From assembly GCA_019973155.2 (NCBI GenBank), contig BPQB01000026.1, positions 253,001 through 317,000 of the forward strand: DNA of 64,000 nucleotides, in the 5' to 3' direction. This DNA is from Phanerochaete sordida. Its lineage: Eukaryota > Basidiomycota > Agaricomycetes > Polyporales > Phanerochaetaceae. Shown here piece after piece: positions 11,295-24,232 of the stretch (the first letter of the stretch is position 1; each line of letters starts with the position of its first letter). The notes beneath the pieces were generated by a model. It searched no databases. It had not been told where the DNA came from and saw nothing but the letters and a program-made list of their open reading frames with translations. Position numbers and translations under genes: made by a program.

Positions 11295-11681
11295 TTACTT
11301 GGTTGCGTGGGCAGCATCATGAGGCGGCTGGTTGATCGGATGAGCATTCGAGTATTGTAAAAGAACATAAGGTGATCTTACCGGAGCCGTGATGTTCAGG
11401 GCGCGAGCAAGGGCGTCGAACTCATCCTTGGTAGGAGTGGTCTTCCCGGTGCAGACTGTGGGGCATCAAATGCTCAGCAAGGGAGGTACGTAGTAGAGAC
11501 TAGGGTGAACGCACCGTCGATAACGTGCTGCTCAGACTGGCCAATCTTCCCAGCGATGTCAGCGTAGGAGAGCCCTAGTAATGAAAGTCAGACGGCAACA
11601 TATGACGCTGCTCAACGGTGCGAGCGCACCAGACTTCTCCTTCGCAGCGGCGACAGCGGCACATTGGGGGTTGGGGGCCAT
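11295..11681 (-). CDS. cyanase N-terminal-like small protein (HTH only)
   Basis: Four exons: 11681-11630, 11574-11515, 11455-11382, 11327-11295; 219 nt, 72 residues, beginning MAPNPQCAAVAAAKEKSG. Residues 18-65 (GLSYADIAGKIGQSEQHV, then a segment with KTTPTKDEFDALARAL) match the lambda-repressor-like helical domain at the N-terminus of cyanate hydratase. The catalytic C-terminal domain, which supplies the Arg, Glu and Ser that bind cyanate and bicarbonate, is absent. The protein ends PPHDAAHATK. It therefore cannot be a normal cyanase. It may be a domain-only family with a binding or oligomerising role. No sequence resembling the missing domain was found downstream. Confidence 0.75.
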
Positions 11682-12552
11682 TGTTGAGATGGTCAAAGAG
11701 CGATGGGAACGTCCAATGACCAGCAGGTGATTATATAGCTCCTACGCAGTTATCAGATAGGACGTATAGATCATAGCGTCAGTACAATCGGGCCATCGGG
11801 CGCACTGTCTCCCACAGCTGATTGTTGACCACAGCCAGTATCTCCCAAGGTAACTCCAAATGTCGAAGGAGCTGTGCTGTGGGCAGGGCGGCGCGCGCAC
11901 GAGAAGTGGGGTGCGGAGATGGCCCTCGTCCGAAACCCTTGGCTTGAGGCGCGGTAATGGCGTACGGTGAGGAGCCGAACGCTACTGAATGCTGGAAATA
12001 GCGCGGTGTTTCTCATGAGCGCATGGATCCTAGGATGGATCCGCGCACGTCCGCGCAGATACTATACAGGGAGGCTTGCCAGGAACATCGAGACGCGGCT
12101 CCCGGTACGAACACGCTCGTATCTTCATCGATCTTGGCGATGCAGAAGGGCCTGAGCCTGCCTGAGGCGTCCGTGTTCATCGCTTCCTAGGGTCGCCCAC
12201 GTTCAAAGCAACATGGACTGGGTAGTACATAGCTCTACCGAAACCCGGAGAAGATCTAGACCGATGAGGTTTGCATTTGGGAAGCTCGAGGGCAAGGAAG
12301 CCACGGGGAAGACACAGGTTCTAGTGCATAGAGTACTGTCCAATGGGCAGAGCGGAGTAACGAAGCTAAGGGCGTGTGCGTGTGCATGAGAGGAGAGACA
12401 GGCTTAGACGCGCTCATGCGAGAGGACGTGACCGTTACAGTCACAGCCATCACGCTTGTCACGGGTCACGAGTACCGCGCCGAGGTGCTCGCTGTGCCCG
12501 ACGTCGGTTGTACATCCTCAAACCCCCTCAAGCCTCCCGTAAGTCGTTAGAG
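11682..12552. other. divergent intergenic region upstream of uS11
   Basis: The region lies between the minus-strand cyanase-like gene and the plus-strand uS11 gene. A pyrimidine-rich stretch just before the uS11 ATG fits a ribosomal-protein promoter and 5' leader. Frames at 11967-12155 and 12256-12462 have no recognisable content. Confidence 0.4.
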
Positions 12553-13617
<1,065 letters not shown>

Positions 13618-16600
13618 CTAGTCGGGTAGATTCCACGAGTACACCTTGCCGGAGTCCTCACCATGGTACAAGCTCTCCCTAGAAGAATGTGAGCGCGCAT
13701 GTCAGGCCGAATTTGCCCTGGTACTCACCCGACAAAACGTAAAGCTGTGATACAAGGTAGTGTCCCGCGAAGCGCAGCGGCACCATCGGGAGTCTTGACC
13801 TTCATCTTCTTTAGCGTCGCGAACTCCCAGACTGCCTTCTCGCCCGGCGGCGTGTTGTCCGTGTTCCACGTCCGCAGCGTGATGGTGCCGTCAGGCGAGC
13901 CCGTTGCAAGCACAGGCACCTTCACGAACTCGCGCTCGTGGAACGCCATGCTCGCGATTGGCGGGTACAGCGGCGAGCCCGGGATGTCGCGCAGGTCGAG
14001 CGCCGCGATGGGCCGCGCGTTGATCGTGTGCAGCCAAAGCTTGTCCTGCGAGCACGTCGCGATGACGCCCTGGCGCAGCACGCGTGTGAGCACGGATCCA
14101 CGCACGGTCGAGACGGGTACGCACCGAGCTCTCCTGGATCGCGGCCAGGTGCACCGCGTGCGCGGGGCCCTCGCCGTGCCAGATCGACCGCACGTAGATG
14201 CCGCGGTTCAGGTCCCAGAGCCCCGCGCTCCCGTCCTGCGAGCCCGACACCACGAGCGACCACGCGCGCGACGCCGCGACGCACGTCACCGGCGCAGAGT
14301 GCCCGCGCATGATGTGCGTCAGGTTCACGCTGAGCGGCGGCTCCGCGCGGTGGTGGCCGCCGGGCGGCGCGCGCGCGAGCTTCCAGAGGCGCACGGTGTA
14401 GTCCGTCGAGCCCGTCACGAGCGTATCTGCGTCGGCGAACGCGGCACATGAGCACAGCGCGGACTCGACGACCTGCACGACCTTCTTGTCGACCTGGACG
14501 CGGAGCTCGCCGGCGGAGATGTGTACGGGGTCCCACTCCAGTATCTCGTGCGGGCGGGACGGCACCGCGACGGAGCCAGGAGGACATGGGATGATCTTCT
14601 CCCCTATCAAGTCGATTCCAAGCTCCTTTACAGGTTTACCGATGTCTTCAGACTGCATTAGATAGGCTAATACAAGAAGATATTCGGATTTACCTCTCGC
14701 AGGACGGATGCTCTGTGACAGGAGATGGTGGTCCTCCGGAATACCGTAGATATTGCCTATGGACAGCGTAGAACAGCCGTGCATCATTCTGTCGGGATGT
14801 GGAGAGTTGAACAGTTTTCGTGGAGTCTGGCCGACTGTCGAGCAAATGAGCTACACGTTTTGGCCATCTAGTGGGCACTTACAGTTGTGGATGATACCGA
14901 CAGTCGCTTCTCGCTCAAGATCGTCGGTAATGGCATCCAGGTCTAGCAGACTTGAGCATGTGGATATGTAGGGGTGTGAAGTTCATACCAATGGAGCCCT
15001 CGTAGCTCAGAGGATGGAAGACGTTCAGCGAGTCAGGATCTCGCTGCTTATACCCCCAGATGAGGTCAATCCAGGCAGGTAGATTTCTGCTAACATGATC
15101 GCTTTCTAGCGCTTGACGATTCAGCGTAATGAAGAGCAAAGGGTCTTGCTTTGCCCATGGCGGTAGCTTGACGTGATGGATCCGCTCGCCGTTATTTTGT
15201 TGTACGCCGAAGTCGAGGTTTGCAGAATTTTCGAGGAATCTGTCATAATTAAATTCAATGCCCGAAGAAACTGGGAGGGAAAAGACGCACTCTGGGCAGG
15301 TGTAGAACTCAGGAATCAATTCTCTCACATCCCCTCGTAGGTCTTGCGACGCAGACTCGTAGGCGCGCTTCATGTCACTGGTGTTCTGTCTTAGTCTGCA
15401 ATCTGCCTTCGAGCGCGTAAGACGTACCTGAATAGACGATCTGGAAGGTCCCAATCGCCTCCCTAGTCTGGTCAGGACTTCAGCTCGCTCCCAGATGCAA
15501 AACTCTTACCTGCAGTACTTTGAACATGTGCGTGAAAGGCTCCATGCGGATGAGGAAGTGGCACACAATCATCGACGAGCTGAAGTGGGTGCCGTAGTGG
15601 AATGGCTTCTCGTCAATACTCTTGAGTGCGCTGTATCTGGACTCTGCGGCTTCACGGCGAACTTCTGACAAAGCGCCCATTGGCTTGGAGAGACTGGAGA
15701 TCATTCAGCGACAGCACTTGAAACCCGTCTTTTCGAACATACTCTCGGAAGGTCTCCTCAGAATCGAAATCCAACACGTCTGACGAATAATCGCTGATGA
15801 TCCACGCTGCAACTGTGTCAGCGACACTCCGAAAATAAAACGTGAGAGTTGGCTTACGGAAGACCGGATACTGTGTCGCGTCGCTGGGAGTCCTGCCAGA
15901 GACCTGATTGAGGATGCTGAGGTATGTGTACTGAAGGAGTGGATGAGTGAAGCGTAATGTGATGTTACGCCATTTGACCTACGTTCGAGATCTCTCGCGC
16001 CTGCCATTTTCTCTGCGCAGTCGACAGCTCATCTGGTCTGAAGCCCATGAGCGCACCGGCGCTCGTATTCCCGCTTAGTCTCGCGCTCAGACGACTGACA
16101 ATGGGAGACTTGAGAATGGCAGGTGTTAGGCCTCCCGGAGTCAAACTGTTTCCGTAGCGCTCGCCGCCTCCTCCGGACATGAGGTGGTTGAGCCTATCGC
16201 CCATCGACTGCCTCTTGTTCTTGCCTGTGAATACGACGAGAAGAGACCTGCTGTCCTTGAAGTATAGCTCAAGCCTGAGATGTGGTTAGACTTCGCAAGC
16301 ACCTGTGAAAAATGCACATACGCCACGTCGCGAAATAAGAACGTCCTCTCGCTGAAACTTGCAATCTGATCGAAGGGCCATCGTTGTGCAATCTGCGAGC
16401 TGCTCACGCCGGGGTCCGTGCCTGGAATGAGGAATATCTCCTTTGGCGCATCAGAAGCATCGATGACCTCGCCATCGTTGTCCTGCACGAGACCATCCAT
16501 CATGTACAAGTGGGTACGACCAAAGATGAGGAGTCCAGCTGCATGCCGGTGTTAACGTTAGGTTTGGAAGCAGGGACCAATGAGACGTACGGAATGAATC

Positions 16601-19600
16601 TATCCCAGATATTCGTGCGACAGTTTCGACAGCCTCGATGACATCGCCTGCTTCGAGTTCATGACGAACTCTCCGGTGCTTGTCCTCCAACACTTCTTCC
16701 TCGAGGAAACGATCTATAATTGGCGTCGTCAGTCCATGTCCATATGACGTAGTAGCAGCTTTTGACTAACCGTCCGCACCGGCAGAGATCTCGTACGACT
16801 CCGCCCACGGAGGTGTGACGGTCTGGACCATGGACTGGGCATCGGACGACGGTTCCTGAATTTTCAAGCTCTGCAGCTTCCTATCGATCTGAGACAGGAA
16901 GATCCTTTCGTTTTCTGGCTCCAGCTTTTTCCTGGCACAGAATGAGCTGACTGTCCAGAGCAACCAGAGTGTGCACCTACCTGACGCGATACGGGCCCTC
17001 AGTCTCATCGAGCTTCCACTTCTGCTCCTCCTCCGGTGCCGCCCAAAGTCCGCGTTCAGTCATCAGGACCGTGGCCCACTCCGTGAGACGCGATATCTGA
17101 CGCCTCTGCTCCCGCAGGTCGAGGATGTTCTTGCGCAGCCGCTTCCGCTCCGTCGTCGTGACGTTCTTCCGCCATTCCTGAATCTTCGTGTTCGATCGCT
17201 GTACCGTGCGCTCGCCGAGATGGATGCTGAGGCGCGATGACTCGCGTCGCCCGTGCCGCGGCCGCCCTTGCATGATCGCGCTCGGGTTGATGCCAGACTG
17301 CGGCGTCGTGCTCGGATGCAGGATAAGCTCCGCCCTCTGTACGGTCTCTAGAATCTTCGGCTCTCGTAAGTCACGGTGGTGGTTCGAGAAGAGGGAGCAC
17401 CCCTACCTCTTTTCGCTGCGGTCCCGCGACGACATCGTCTAGAGAGATGCAAAGCGCGAGGTGGCTCAGCTTCTCCAACACCCAGACGATTATCCCGTCA
17501 AGCTCTGCTAGCTTGGCAACGGAAGTTACAAAAGACTTGAATGCGTCGATGAAGGTCTGGGTCGTGACTAGGGACCGGAAGGCCTCGCGGAAGGTGGGGC
17601 TGAAACCGTGAATCTTGATCAACTCTTCGAGCAGGCTGTTGGCATAAACCCCAGCTTCTCCAAGAGCTACGAACCCGGTTAGCCTTTGACGCCATATACG
17701 TCCGTAACACTCACTATGAATGTCCTGATGCAAGTGACTTGCCCCCGAGAGAATATCCAGCTCATACTTCAGGCACGAAAGGATCACCGGCAGCATATTC
17801 GGACAGACAATTGTCAGCTCCGCAGTCTGCGAAGTGTAGGCGCCGCCCAACAGGACGTCGAACGTGGCCGCCTGCACGCTCGGCGACCATGCCTGCGGCA
17901 AGACGGTCTTCAGCGTGATCCACCCGCTGACCAGCTCGAACTTCCTGCTGAAGGACGTGTTGATCTTGAGGCTCGACTCGATGAGGCGCAGCACATGCGT
18001 GGCGACAGCAGACGTGGGCTTGTCGCCGAGAAGCAGCAGGCAAATCCGGGTCAGCGGTAGCGCGGTGGTGAACTTCGTGAAGGCGTTCGGGGTGTGCTGG
18101 AGGGTGGTGACCAGGGCCTCGAAGACGAGCTCGGCTCTCAGACGAGAATCGGTTGGATCCAGACGTAAAAGTGGTGACTGCGGCAAGCCCGACTCTGGCG
18201 CGTCTGCAGGGACACGTCAGTGGCTGGATTTCGCGGACACGATGTCAACGTTACCTGGATGCAGATTGGCCGCCAAATACGCTACGATGGGCTTTACCAC
18301 GTCGTCAGTCGAAAACTGCGCCTCCGCGACGACCTTCAGCGTGTCGATCAACCACGGCACCGACTCGGACGGGTACCAGTCCGTTTGCAGGGCAAAAATG
18401 AACTTGCGGACGATGTTCATCTTGCCGAGGCGTTGCTTGATATTGAACTTCTTGTACCTGCTTGTTCGCAAGAGCATCGAGAACTGCTCAAGATGTGCCT
18501 GCTGGATCTCCGTCTTCGTCTGAGCCCACAGCTGGAGGTCGAGCGCGATGGCGCGGTAGGCGACAGTGTTGATCACCGTAGACTGGCTGTCGTCGAACGT
18601 TAGCGACAAGCCGGCAGGGGTTCCAACTGACTTACTCAGGAGACCGGAAACTCAGCCCAAGGAACTCGAACAGCGTCTCGAACCCAGTCATATTGATGAG
18701 TTGATTTTTCTGCCGAAGCAAGTCTGCCAGAATTTCGTAGCCACCTGTGAAAGACGTAAGTGCTGGCCATGATATACAGAAATACACGTACGAATCCGTT
18801 CCATGTCGTCGGAGTTTTGCCAGTCGTTACGTAGGCCCCCGGACAAGATAGCGAGCGTACGAGATAGCTCGTGCGGGGTCTGTAGCATCCGCGTGAACAC
18901 AAGCTTTCCAGTCTTGTCGTGATAACTCACCTGCGCGAGCTGGATGAGCCTCAACGGCAACGCCGCGCCGCCGAGCCTCCACATCGACAAGTCGAGCGAC
19001 ACGTTCCTGACCGTGGTGACGTCTCCGTCGAGTATGAGCTGAACGCCGCGGTCGTTCAGGCGGATGTCGAGCTGGTCGGTGCGGTCCGAGACCTCCATGC
19101 CGCACACGGAAGGCGTGAGCACGAAGCCGACCGCGTCGGGGCTGACGCCGAGCCCGCCCTTGATGAGCGCGGTCATCGTCGACGGCTTCTTCGACTGCGC
19201 GACGCTCGTGAGGAAGATGCTGAGGGACGTCGCGGCCTCGTACGTCATGAACTTCGCGAGGTCGGCCGCCTGGAAGTGGCCGGCGTAGCGCGGGCCGAGG
19301 TGCTGGATGAAGCGCGGGATGTCGTCGCCTGAGCATACGTGTCAGAAAGGCCAGGGTGCAGGATAAAGGTGCATATAGTTACCAAGGGGGCACGAAATGA
19401 AGTATGCCGAGGCAAGAGCCCAGCTCATGGTCGCGGTTTCGGTGGCATCGCCGACCGTATACACGCCCTCCTTCGAGTGACCATCGACACGCGGGTACTG
19501 CCAATTCATGGCATCACTCAGGACACCGTCAACGAAGAGGCCTGCAGATACTGTCAATGATAGCGCGAAATGGGAAGAGACGAAAGCCACAAACGGACTG

Positions 19601-21018
19601 TCGGCGCAGAGGCCCTGTGTGGGTGATGTACAAGCGTCAAGTGCGTCCACCTCGCAGACTGGACCGTGGGCGAGAACTTGGGGAGCTGTCTCGCTGTGTT
19701 GCTCATGCAGCCGAGGAGGCCGTCGGGGTGGATGTCCAGGGCAAAAATGGGTGTACCGCCCACGGCAAGCGAGAACAGCCTCTGCGGCGCGTCCGTAGGG
19801 AACTTCTCGATTCGGAGCCAGATCATGAATGTGAAGCCTGTGCTCGGGAGCGCCCTGGACGACGAGGGGATGCTGATGGCGGCCGCGCCCTCCATGGACA
19901 TGTGTTCTGGCCAGCGCGTCTTCATGCCCGCGCGGAGGAGCTCGAGCACCTCCCCATTGAGCTTCTCGTCCTCGCCGATCGCGCGCTGGAACATCGTCCG
20001 CGCGACGGTCGTGTCCGAGCCGAGCTCCATGAGCCGCTTCAGCACCTTGAGCACGGCCTGCCGCTCCTGCTTGACGAGGCGCCTCTCGGGGTCCGCGCCG
20101 CCGCTCGCGTAGTACAGCTCGAAGAGCGGGCCGACGAGGGCGAGGCTCGTGAGCACGGCGTGGTTGCGGTGGCTGTGCCAGGTCAGTCTGTCCAGCAGCC
20201 TGAGCGTGGTGTAGCGGAGCCGCGCGGCCTTGAGCGCAGGGAAGCGGTCCATCGAGGCGAAGAGCACGCGGAACGCGCCTGGGTGCCGGATGAACTTGAA
20301 CATGGGCTCCACGTCGTGCAGCTGCGTGTCGACGGCCTCGTATGCGAACTCGTCCGGGGCAATGAACATGGCCGAGAGCGAGAAGTTGTGCATGCCGAGC
20401 GCGACGAGGAAGCCAAGGGTTTGCTCGACGGTCTGCGTGTCCGAGACGAGGGGCAGTACGGATTGGCTTAGCGAGTCGTAGCCCACGGAGCGCTGCAAAG
20501 GGTGAGCGGAGCCGCCGTGTGATGCGTGTGTGCACGACATACCTCGAAGAACGACGTGTTCGCTTTGTGGTTGTCCATGGCTTCGGAGATAATAACGAAC
20601 ACAAGCCGTACCGCCTCCAACACCTCGTGTACAATCTCATCGCCAGGGGATGCAACCGCCCAGGAGTGGCCAGGCAGTATCGTTGAGAGCACACTCATGA
20701 GCACCAGGAAGCCGTCCATCTCGCGGAACACATCCTTTGTGCACCCGTCTTGCACCATAATCCCATGGACTTCGACGAGCACCTGCCCAGCTGTTCAGCG
20801 ACTGCCACAGCCGGTAGCGAGGCGCGGCGTACCTGCGTGCGGTCACTCAGGCCCTCCGCGACCTTGAGCCGCTCGACGGCGCCGCGCATGACCTCGACGA
20901 GCACATCGCGCGCAAAGTCCTCGGGCGCCGGCTCGGGCTCTTCGGGCACCTCGTGCACCTGCGGGCGCGGGCTGAGGGGGAAGCGGCTGCTCAGCGGCGA
21001 CAGGAGCGAGCGCAACAT
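13618..21018 (-). CDS. BEACH-WD40 protein (LYST / neurobeachin / Bph1 family)
   Basis: A giant scaffold of the family that controls vesicle fission/fusion and lysosome-related or vacuolar trafficking. It is a multi-exon minus-strand gene of roughly 2,000-2,200 residues. Verified exons are 21018-20833 (62 codons), 20782-20543 (80 codons) and the last, 13678-13618. Order: Ser/Pro-rich start, armadillo-like helices, ConA-like lectin fold near 19.9-19.6 kb ([18 protein letters not shown], then [10 protein letters not shown]), and more helical repeats. A basic linker lies at 17.0-17.3 kb. PH-BEACH follows at 16.7-16.2 kb ([54 protein letters not shown]). The BEACH core is at 16.1-14.9 kb ([74 protein letters not shown]). 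WD40 repeats end the protein. Other intron boundaries were not individually fixed. Confidence 0.95.
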
Positions 21019-21488
21019 CGGCTAGGAGAGCGCGCTGTCGTCTGCCGCGCAGCGGGTGGTGGCACAGAGACCTCCGTCGTGGTGGTGGTAGGGTACAGAA
21101 AGCAGGAGAGAGGAGAGCAGCGGGATAAGAATAGCAGAGATCAGAGCCAGTTGCTCGTGGTTGCAACGCAAGATTGCAGGGGACGGCGCGTCGGGCTGCA
21201 GGCGCGCCAGGGCGCGCTTGCCGTTTCCGGAAGCGGCGCCGCCCATGGTCATGTGACATGTTCGGTCTTGCGCTTTCGGCCGCGGGTCCTCGACAGGTTC
21301 ACTTCCTGCTTCATGCCGCTTCCTACGGCCGGTTGAAAGTACTGTAATATCTTCTCTAGACCACGACCCTCCGACGCCATACTCGACAGCACACTTTAAT
21401 ACGACCCACATCTCGGCCTGGTCGCCCTTCTGGCTCTGGCGACACACACCTGTCTCTACTACGACTCTGACCGACGACTCTGACCGGC
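21019..21488. promoter_or_regulatory. divergent promoter region
   Basis: 470 bp separate the start codons of the minus-strand BEACH gene and the plus-strand secreted-protein gene, so it presumably drives both. No clear TATA box is seen on either side. Confidence 0.45.
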
Positions 21489-22296
21489 ATGGCTAAGACT
21501 CTGACGACGCTCCTCGCAGCACTCTGGCTCACGGCGACCCTCGCAGCGTGCGCCTCCGCGAGCCTCTACTGCACCTCCCCCGTCGCGAGCACCGTCTGGA
21601 CCGCGGGGCGCTCGCAGACGATCTCCTGGACGGACGACAAGGCGCCGCCGCGCCTCGCGGCGTACGGCGCACTGGACATCGAGCTGCTCTCCGGCGCCGA
21701 CGACGAGGTGCGTGCCCGCCGCCGCGCCGCGCACGTCCGCTCACCGCCCGCAGAACCCGGTCGCGACGCTCGCGCGCGGCGTCGACGCGTCCGCGCGGTC
21801 CTGCAGCGCCTGGGTGTCGCCCGCGTGGGGGCCCAACGGCTCGGACTAGTGCGTGCGCCCCTCCTCCCCCACCCCACACACACAACTCACGACGCACAGC
21901 TACTTGCGCTTCCGCAGCGCCTCGGGGCGCGCGGCGTACACCGCGTCGTTCACGGTGCTCGGCATGGCCGCGCTCGCGCCCGCGGCGCCGGCGTCCGCGT
22001 CGAACGGCACGGACGCGGCGGACGCGCTCTTCACGCCGTACCTCACGCTCGTGCTCCCGAACACGACGACGGTGTCCGCGCTCGCGCCGCAGCGCACGAG
22101 CGCGCGCCCCGCGGCGAGCGCGCCGCCGGTCAGCGCGAGCGACGAGGACGCGTACCTGCACGCGCACGGCGGGGGCGCGACGAGCGGGGCCGGCGGCGCG
22201 GGCGCGCTCGGGCGGCACATCGACTTTGAGCGGCTCAAGTTCCGGCTGGTGTTTATCATCTGGCCTGCGCTGGTGGGGATTACCATGGCTATGTGA
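21489..22296 (+). CDS. secreted or membrane-anchored surface protein
   Basis: Three exons: 21489-21707, 21754-21848, 21900-22296; 711 nt, 236 residues. A classical signal peptide (KTLTTLLAALWLTATLAAC) is followed by a small beta-type domain starting YCTSPVASTVWTAGRSQTIS and containing SWTDD. Exon 3 supplies YYLRFRSASGRAAYTASFTV. This pattern resembles the N-terminal domain of the fungal Kre9/Knh1-like and Ser-Thr-rich GPI-anchored cell-wall proteins (inference). A low-complexity Ala/Ser/Gly stretch follows, then a hydrophobic C-terminus (FRLVFIIWPALVGITMAM) that could be a GPI signal or a tail anchor. It likely acts at the plasma membrane or wall. Exon 2 ends in a split Tyr codon that rejoins correctly, which supports the splice sites. 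Confidence 0.8.
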
Positions 22297-22587
22297 TTCT
22301 TGGACGATGACGGACACTGGATGTACCCTCTAGATTTGTAGCACTACTTGGACTTGTAGACGGGGCGCAATACGACTGTCGTGTATACTGATATACTCGC
22401 AAATTCCGTTCTGATTCTGCGGGGGTTCTTAATATCGTGTATGTATCTCTACGTCAGACCTGGCCCCCGCAGAGTCGCAGACTGTAGTACAAGTTGTACA
22501 ACTGTTAGTCTGTTACCTGTAGCAGTAGCACGAGATGATGTGAGCAGACAGAGAAACAAAAACAAAACGTCGTTTGGAGAGTCAAGC

Positions 22588-22672
22588 CTCCCTGGCGGGG
22601 AGTCGAACCCCGCTTTCGCGCGCACCTGAAGCAGATGACAGGCGCGTGTACTAACCGATATACTACCAGGGA
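22588..22672 (-). tRNA. tRNA-Asp (anticodon GTC) with an 11-nt intron
   Basis: On the minus strand it runs from TCCCTGGTAGTATATCGG to CCCCGCCAGGGAG. Acceptor TCCCTGG pairs with CCAGGGA. Anticodon stem CGCGC/GCGCG encloses CTGTCA, an 11-nt intron (TCTGCTTCAGG) after position 37, and T38. Discriminator is G. The mature sequence appears identical to the tRNA-Asp at 49100-49183, but the intron differs. Confidence 0.93.
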
Positions 22673-22971
22673 TGATAAGTTTTCCTCCGTCATCGTACAC
22701 AGCCTATATCCCACGGGAGAACGTCGACGAATCTTCACACCTGCACGACGACCTGCAGGTTCTACATATACGTATTCACACGGTCGGGTACCTACAACAA
22801 GGGTATGTCTACTGAGAGTTCGCGATTACTACGACAAGCTACTGATACGTACAAAGGGGCGAATGCGACAACGAAGGTGAAAGCTATATGAGAATTCGAA
22901 AGGAGAGGTGGCGGGAAGGGAGGGTATCAAGGTAGGTGTAGTCCAGTGTCTGATGCCAGAGTTCACGGCAT

Positions 22972-24232
22972 TCACTCGCGGTAGAACGCACTCGCGTAGA
23001 CGTTATCGTGGCGCTCGTTTTCGGGCTCGGGCTCTGCGCGGTCGGCAAAGTGCCTCGACGAGACGGGCTTGCGCTTGCCAGCCTGCACCTTCAACGCGCT
23101 CTTGTGAGTGGCGGACTTTGCACCGTGGGCAGCGACACAGCCGTCCTGAGCGCCGTTGACTGCATAGCCTGCAGCACACTTCTCGACGTGGCATGCGCCG
23201 CGGACACAGTTGACGCTATCGACGCCAGTTATATCCGTGCAGTCGCGACCAGCAGTCGCAGAAGTGTTAGGCGGCGCGAAGGGGTTCGGCGCCATGCAGC
23301 CGCCGCCTAAGGCCTCGAAGTCAGCACTGGGCTGCATATATGCGCAAAATCACGTACAGCTCTCGAGATTGGATTGGATGTCAATGCACTCGTACGCGTG
23401 GCTGTCCCGGCTGCCGTAAATACCGCAAACCTGCCAATAGTCTAGCGTCAGAGCCATCATCGTATGGAGGGAATGTTTGAGCCATACCGTATCACTAGTC
23501 TTGCAAGAAGCCTGCGCCCGGGCCGTCAGCGAATCGGAGCGGGCGCTGAGCGCGCGAGGTACAGCCGAGCCGCATCCCTGGAACAAACGCGCTGCGATCA
23601 GTGAAAAGCCTCCGGAAACACCGACTGCATACATACCTGGGAAGCAGGGACGCACTTGCCGTTGCAGTCGACGGTGCCGGGACCACAGACGCACTTGTTG
23701 CCCTGCTTGACGTACGGCGCGTGGCACTGGTAGCCGCACGGGTCGCCGGCAGAGCAGACGGGGTCACAGTGGTCTGGGTACGAGCAGTGCCTCGAGTTCG
23801 GGCTCGAGTCGATCTGCGGCGACATGGATCAGCGGTTGGGCAGTACGCATCAACGGACAATCGTACCAGGGCCGTGAGGAACGCGATGACGGCATCCTTG
23901 CCGTACTGGTCGCCGAGAGCCTTGAGCTGCGCGTTGAGGTCGAGCGCGAGCGGGAGAGCCGAGAGGCAGAGGCAGAGCTTGAGGTTGGCGAGTTTGGCGA
24001 GGGGGATCCCGAGGAGATTGGGGACGCCGAGGCCGAGGCCGAGGTCGATGTACGCGCAGACGTCGAGGACGGCGCGGCGCTCGTGGTGCTGGCGGCTCGC
24101 GAGCGCGTCGTTCGCGGGCGCGGGCGTGGTGGGGCTGGGGTACCGCCGGTTCGCCTTCGCGTTGGCGAACGCGGGCGCGAAGGGCAGGAGTTGCGTCGCG
24201 AGGAGGGCGAAAATGAACGTGAGAGAGCGCAT
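22972..24232 (-). CDS. PriA-type secreted cysteine-rich protein
   Basis: Five exons: 24232-23867, 23813-23637, 23577-23488, 23430-23358, 23306-22972; 1041 nt, 346 residues. A signal peptide (RSLTFIFALLATQLLPFAPA) is followed by a region rich in short hydrophobic repeats. A cysteine-rich core comes next (HCSYPDHCDPVC, then DPCGYQC, NKCVCGPGTVDCNGKCVPA). It is followed by CGIYGSRDSHAYECIDIQSN, LESCGGCMAPNPFAP, RDCTDITGVDSVNCVRGAC, and the end CAAGYAVNG. This is the layout of the basidiomycete family named after Lentinula edodes priA, a gene expressed in primordia and young fruit bodies. It is probably a cell-wall or extracellular protein linked to development. The tail is basic and polar. Intron 3 (23487-23431) is 57 nt and free of in-frame stops; removing it restores the typical CGIYG spacing. 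Confidence 0.85.
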
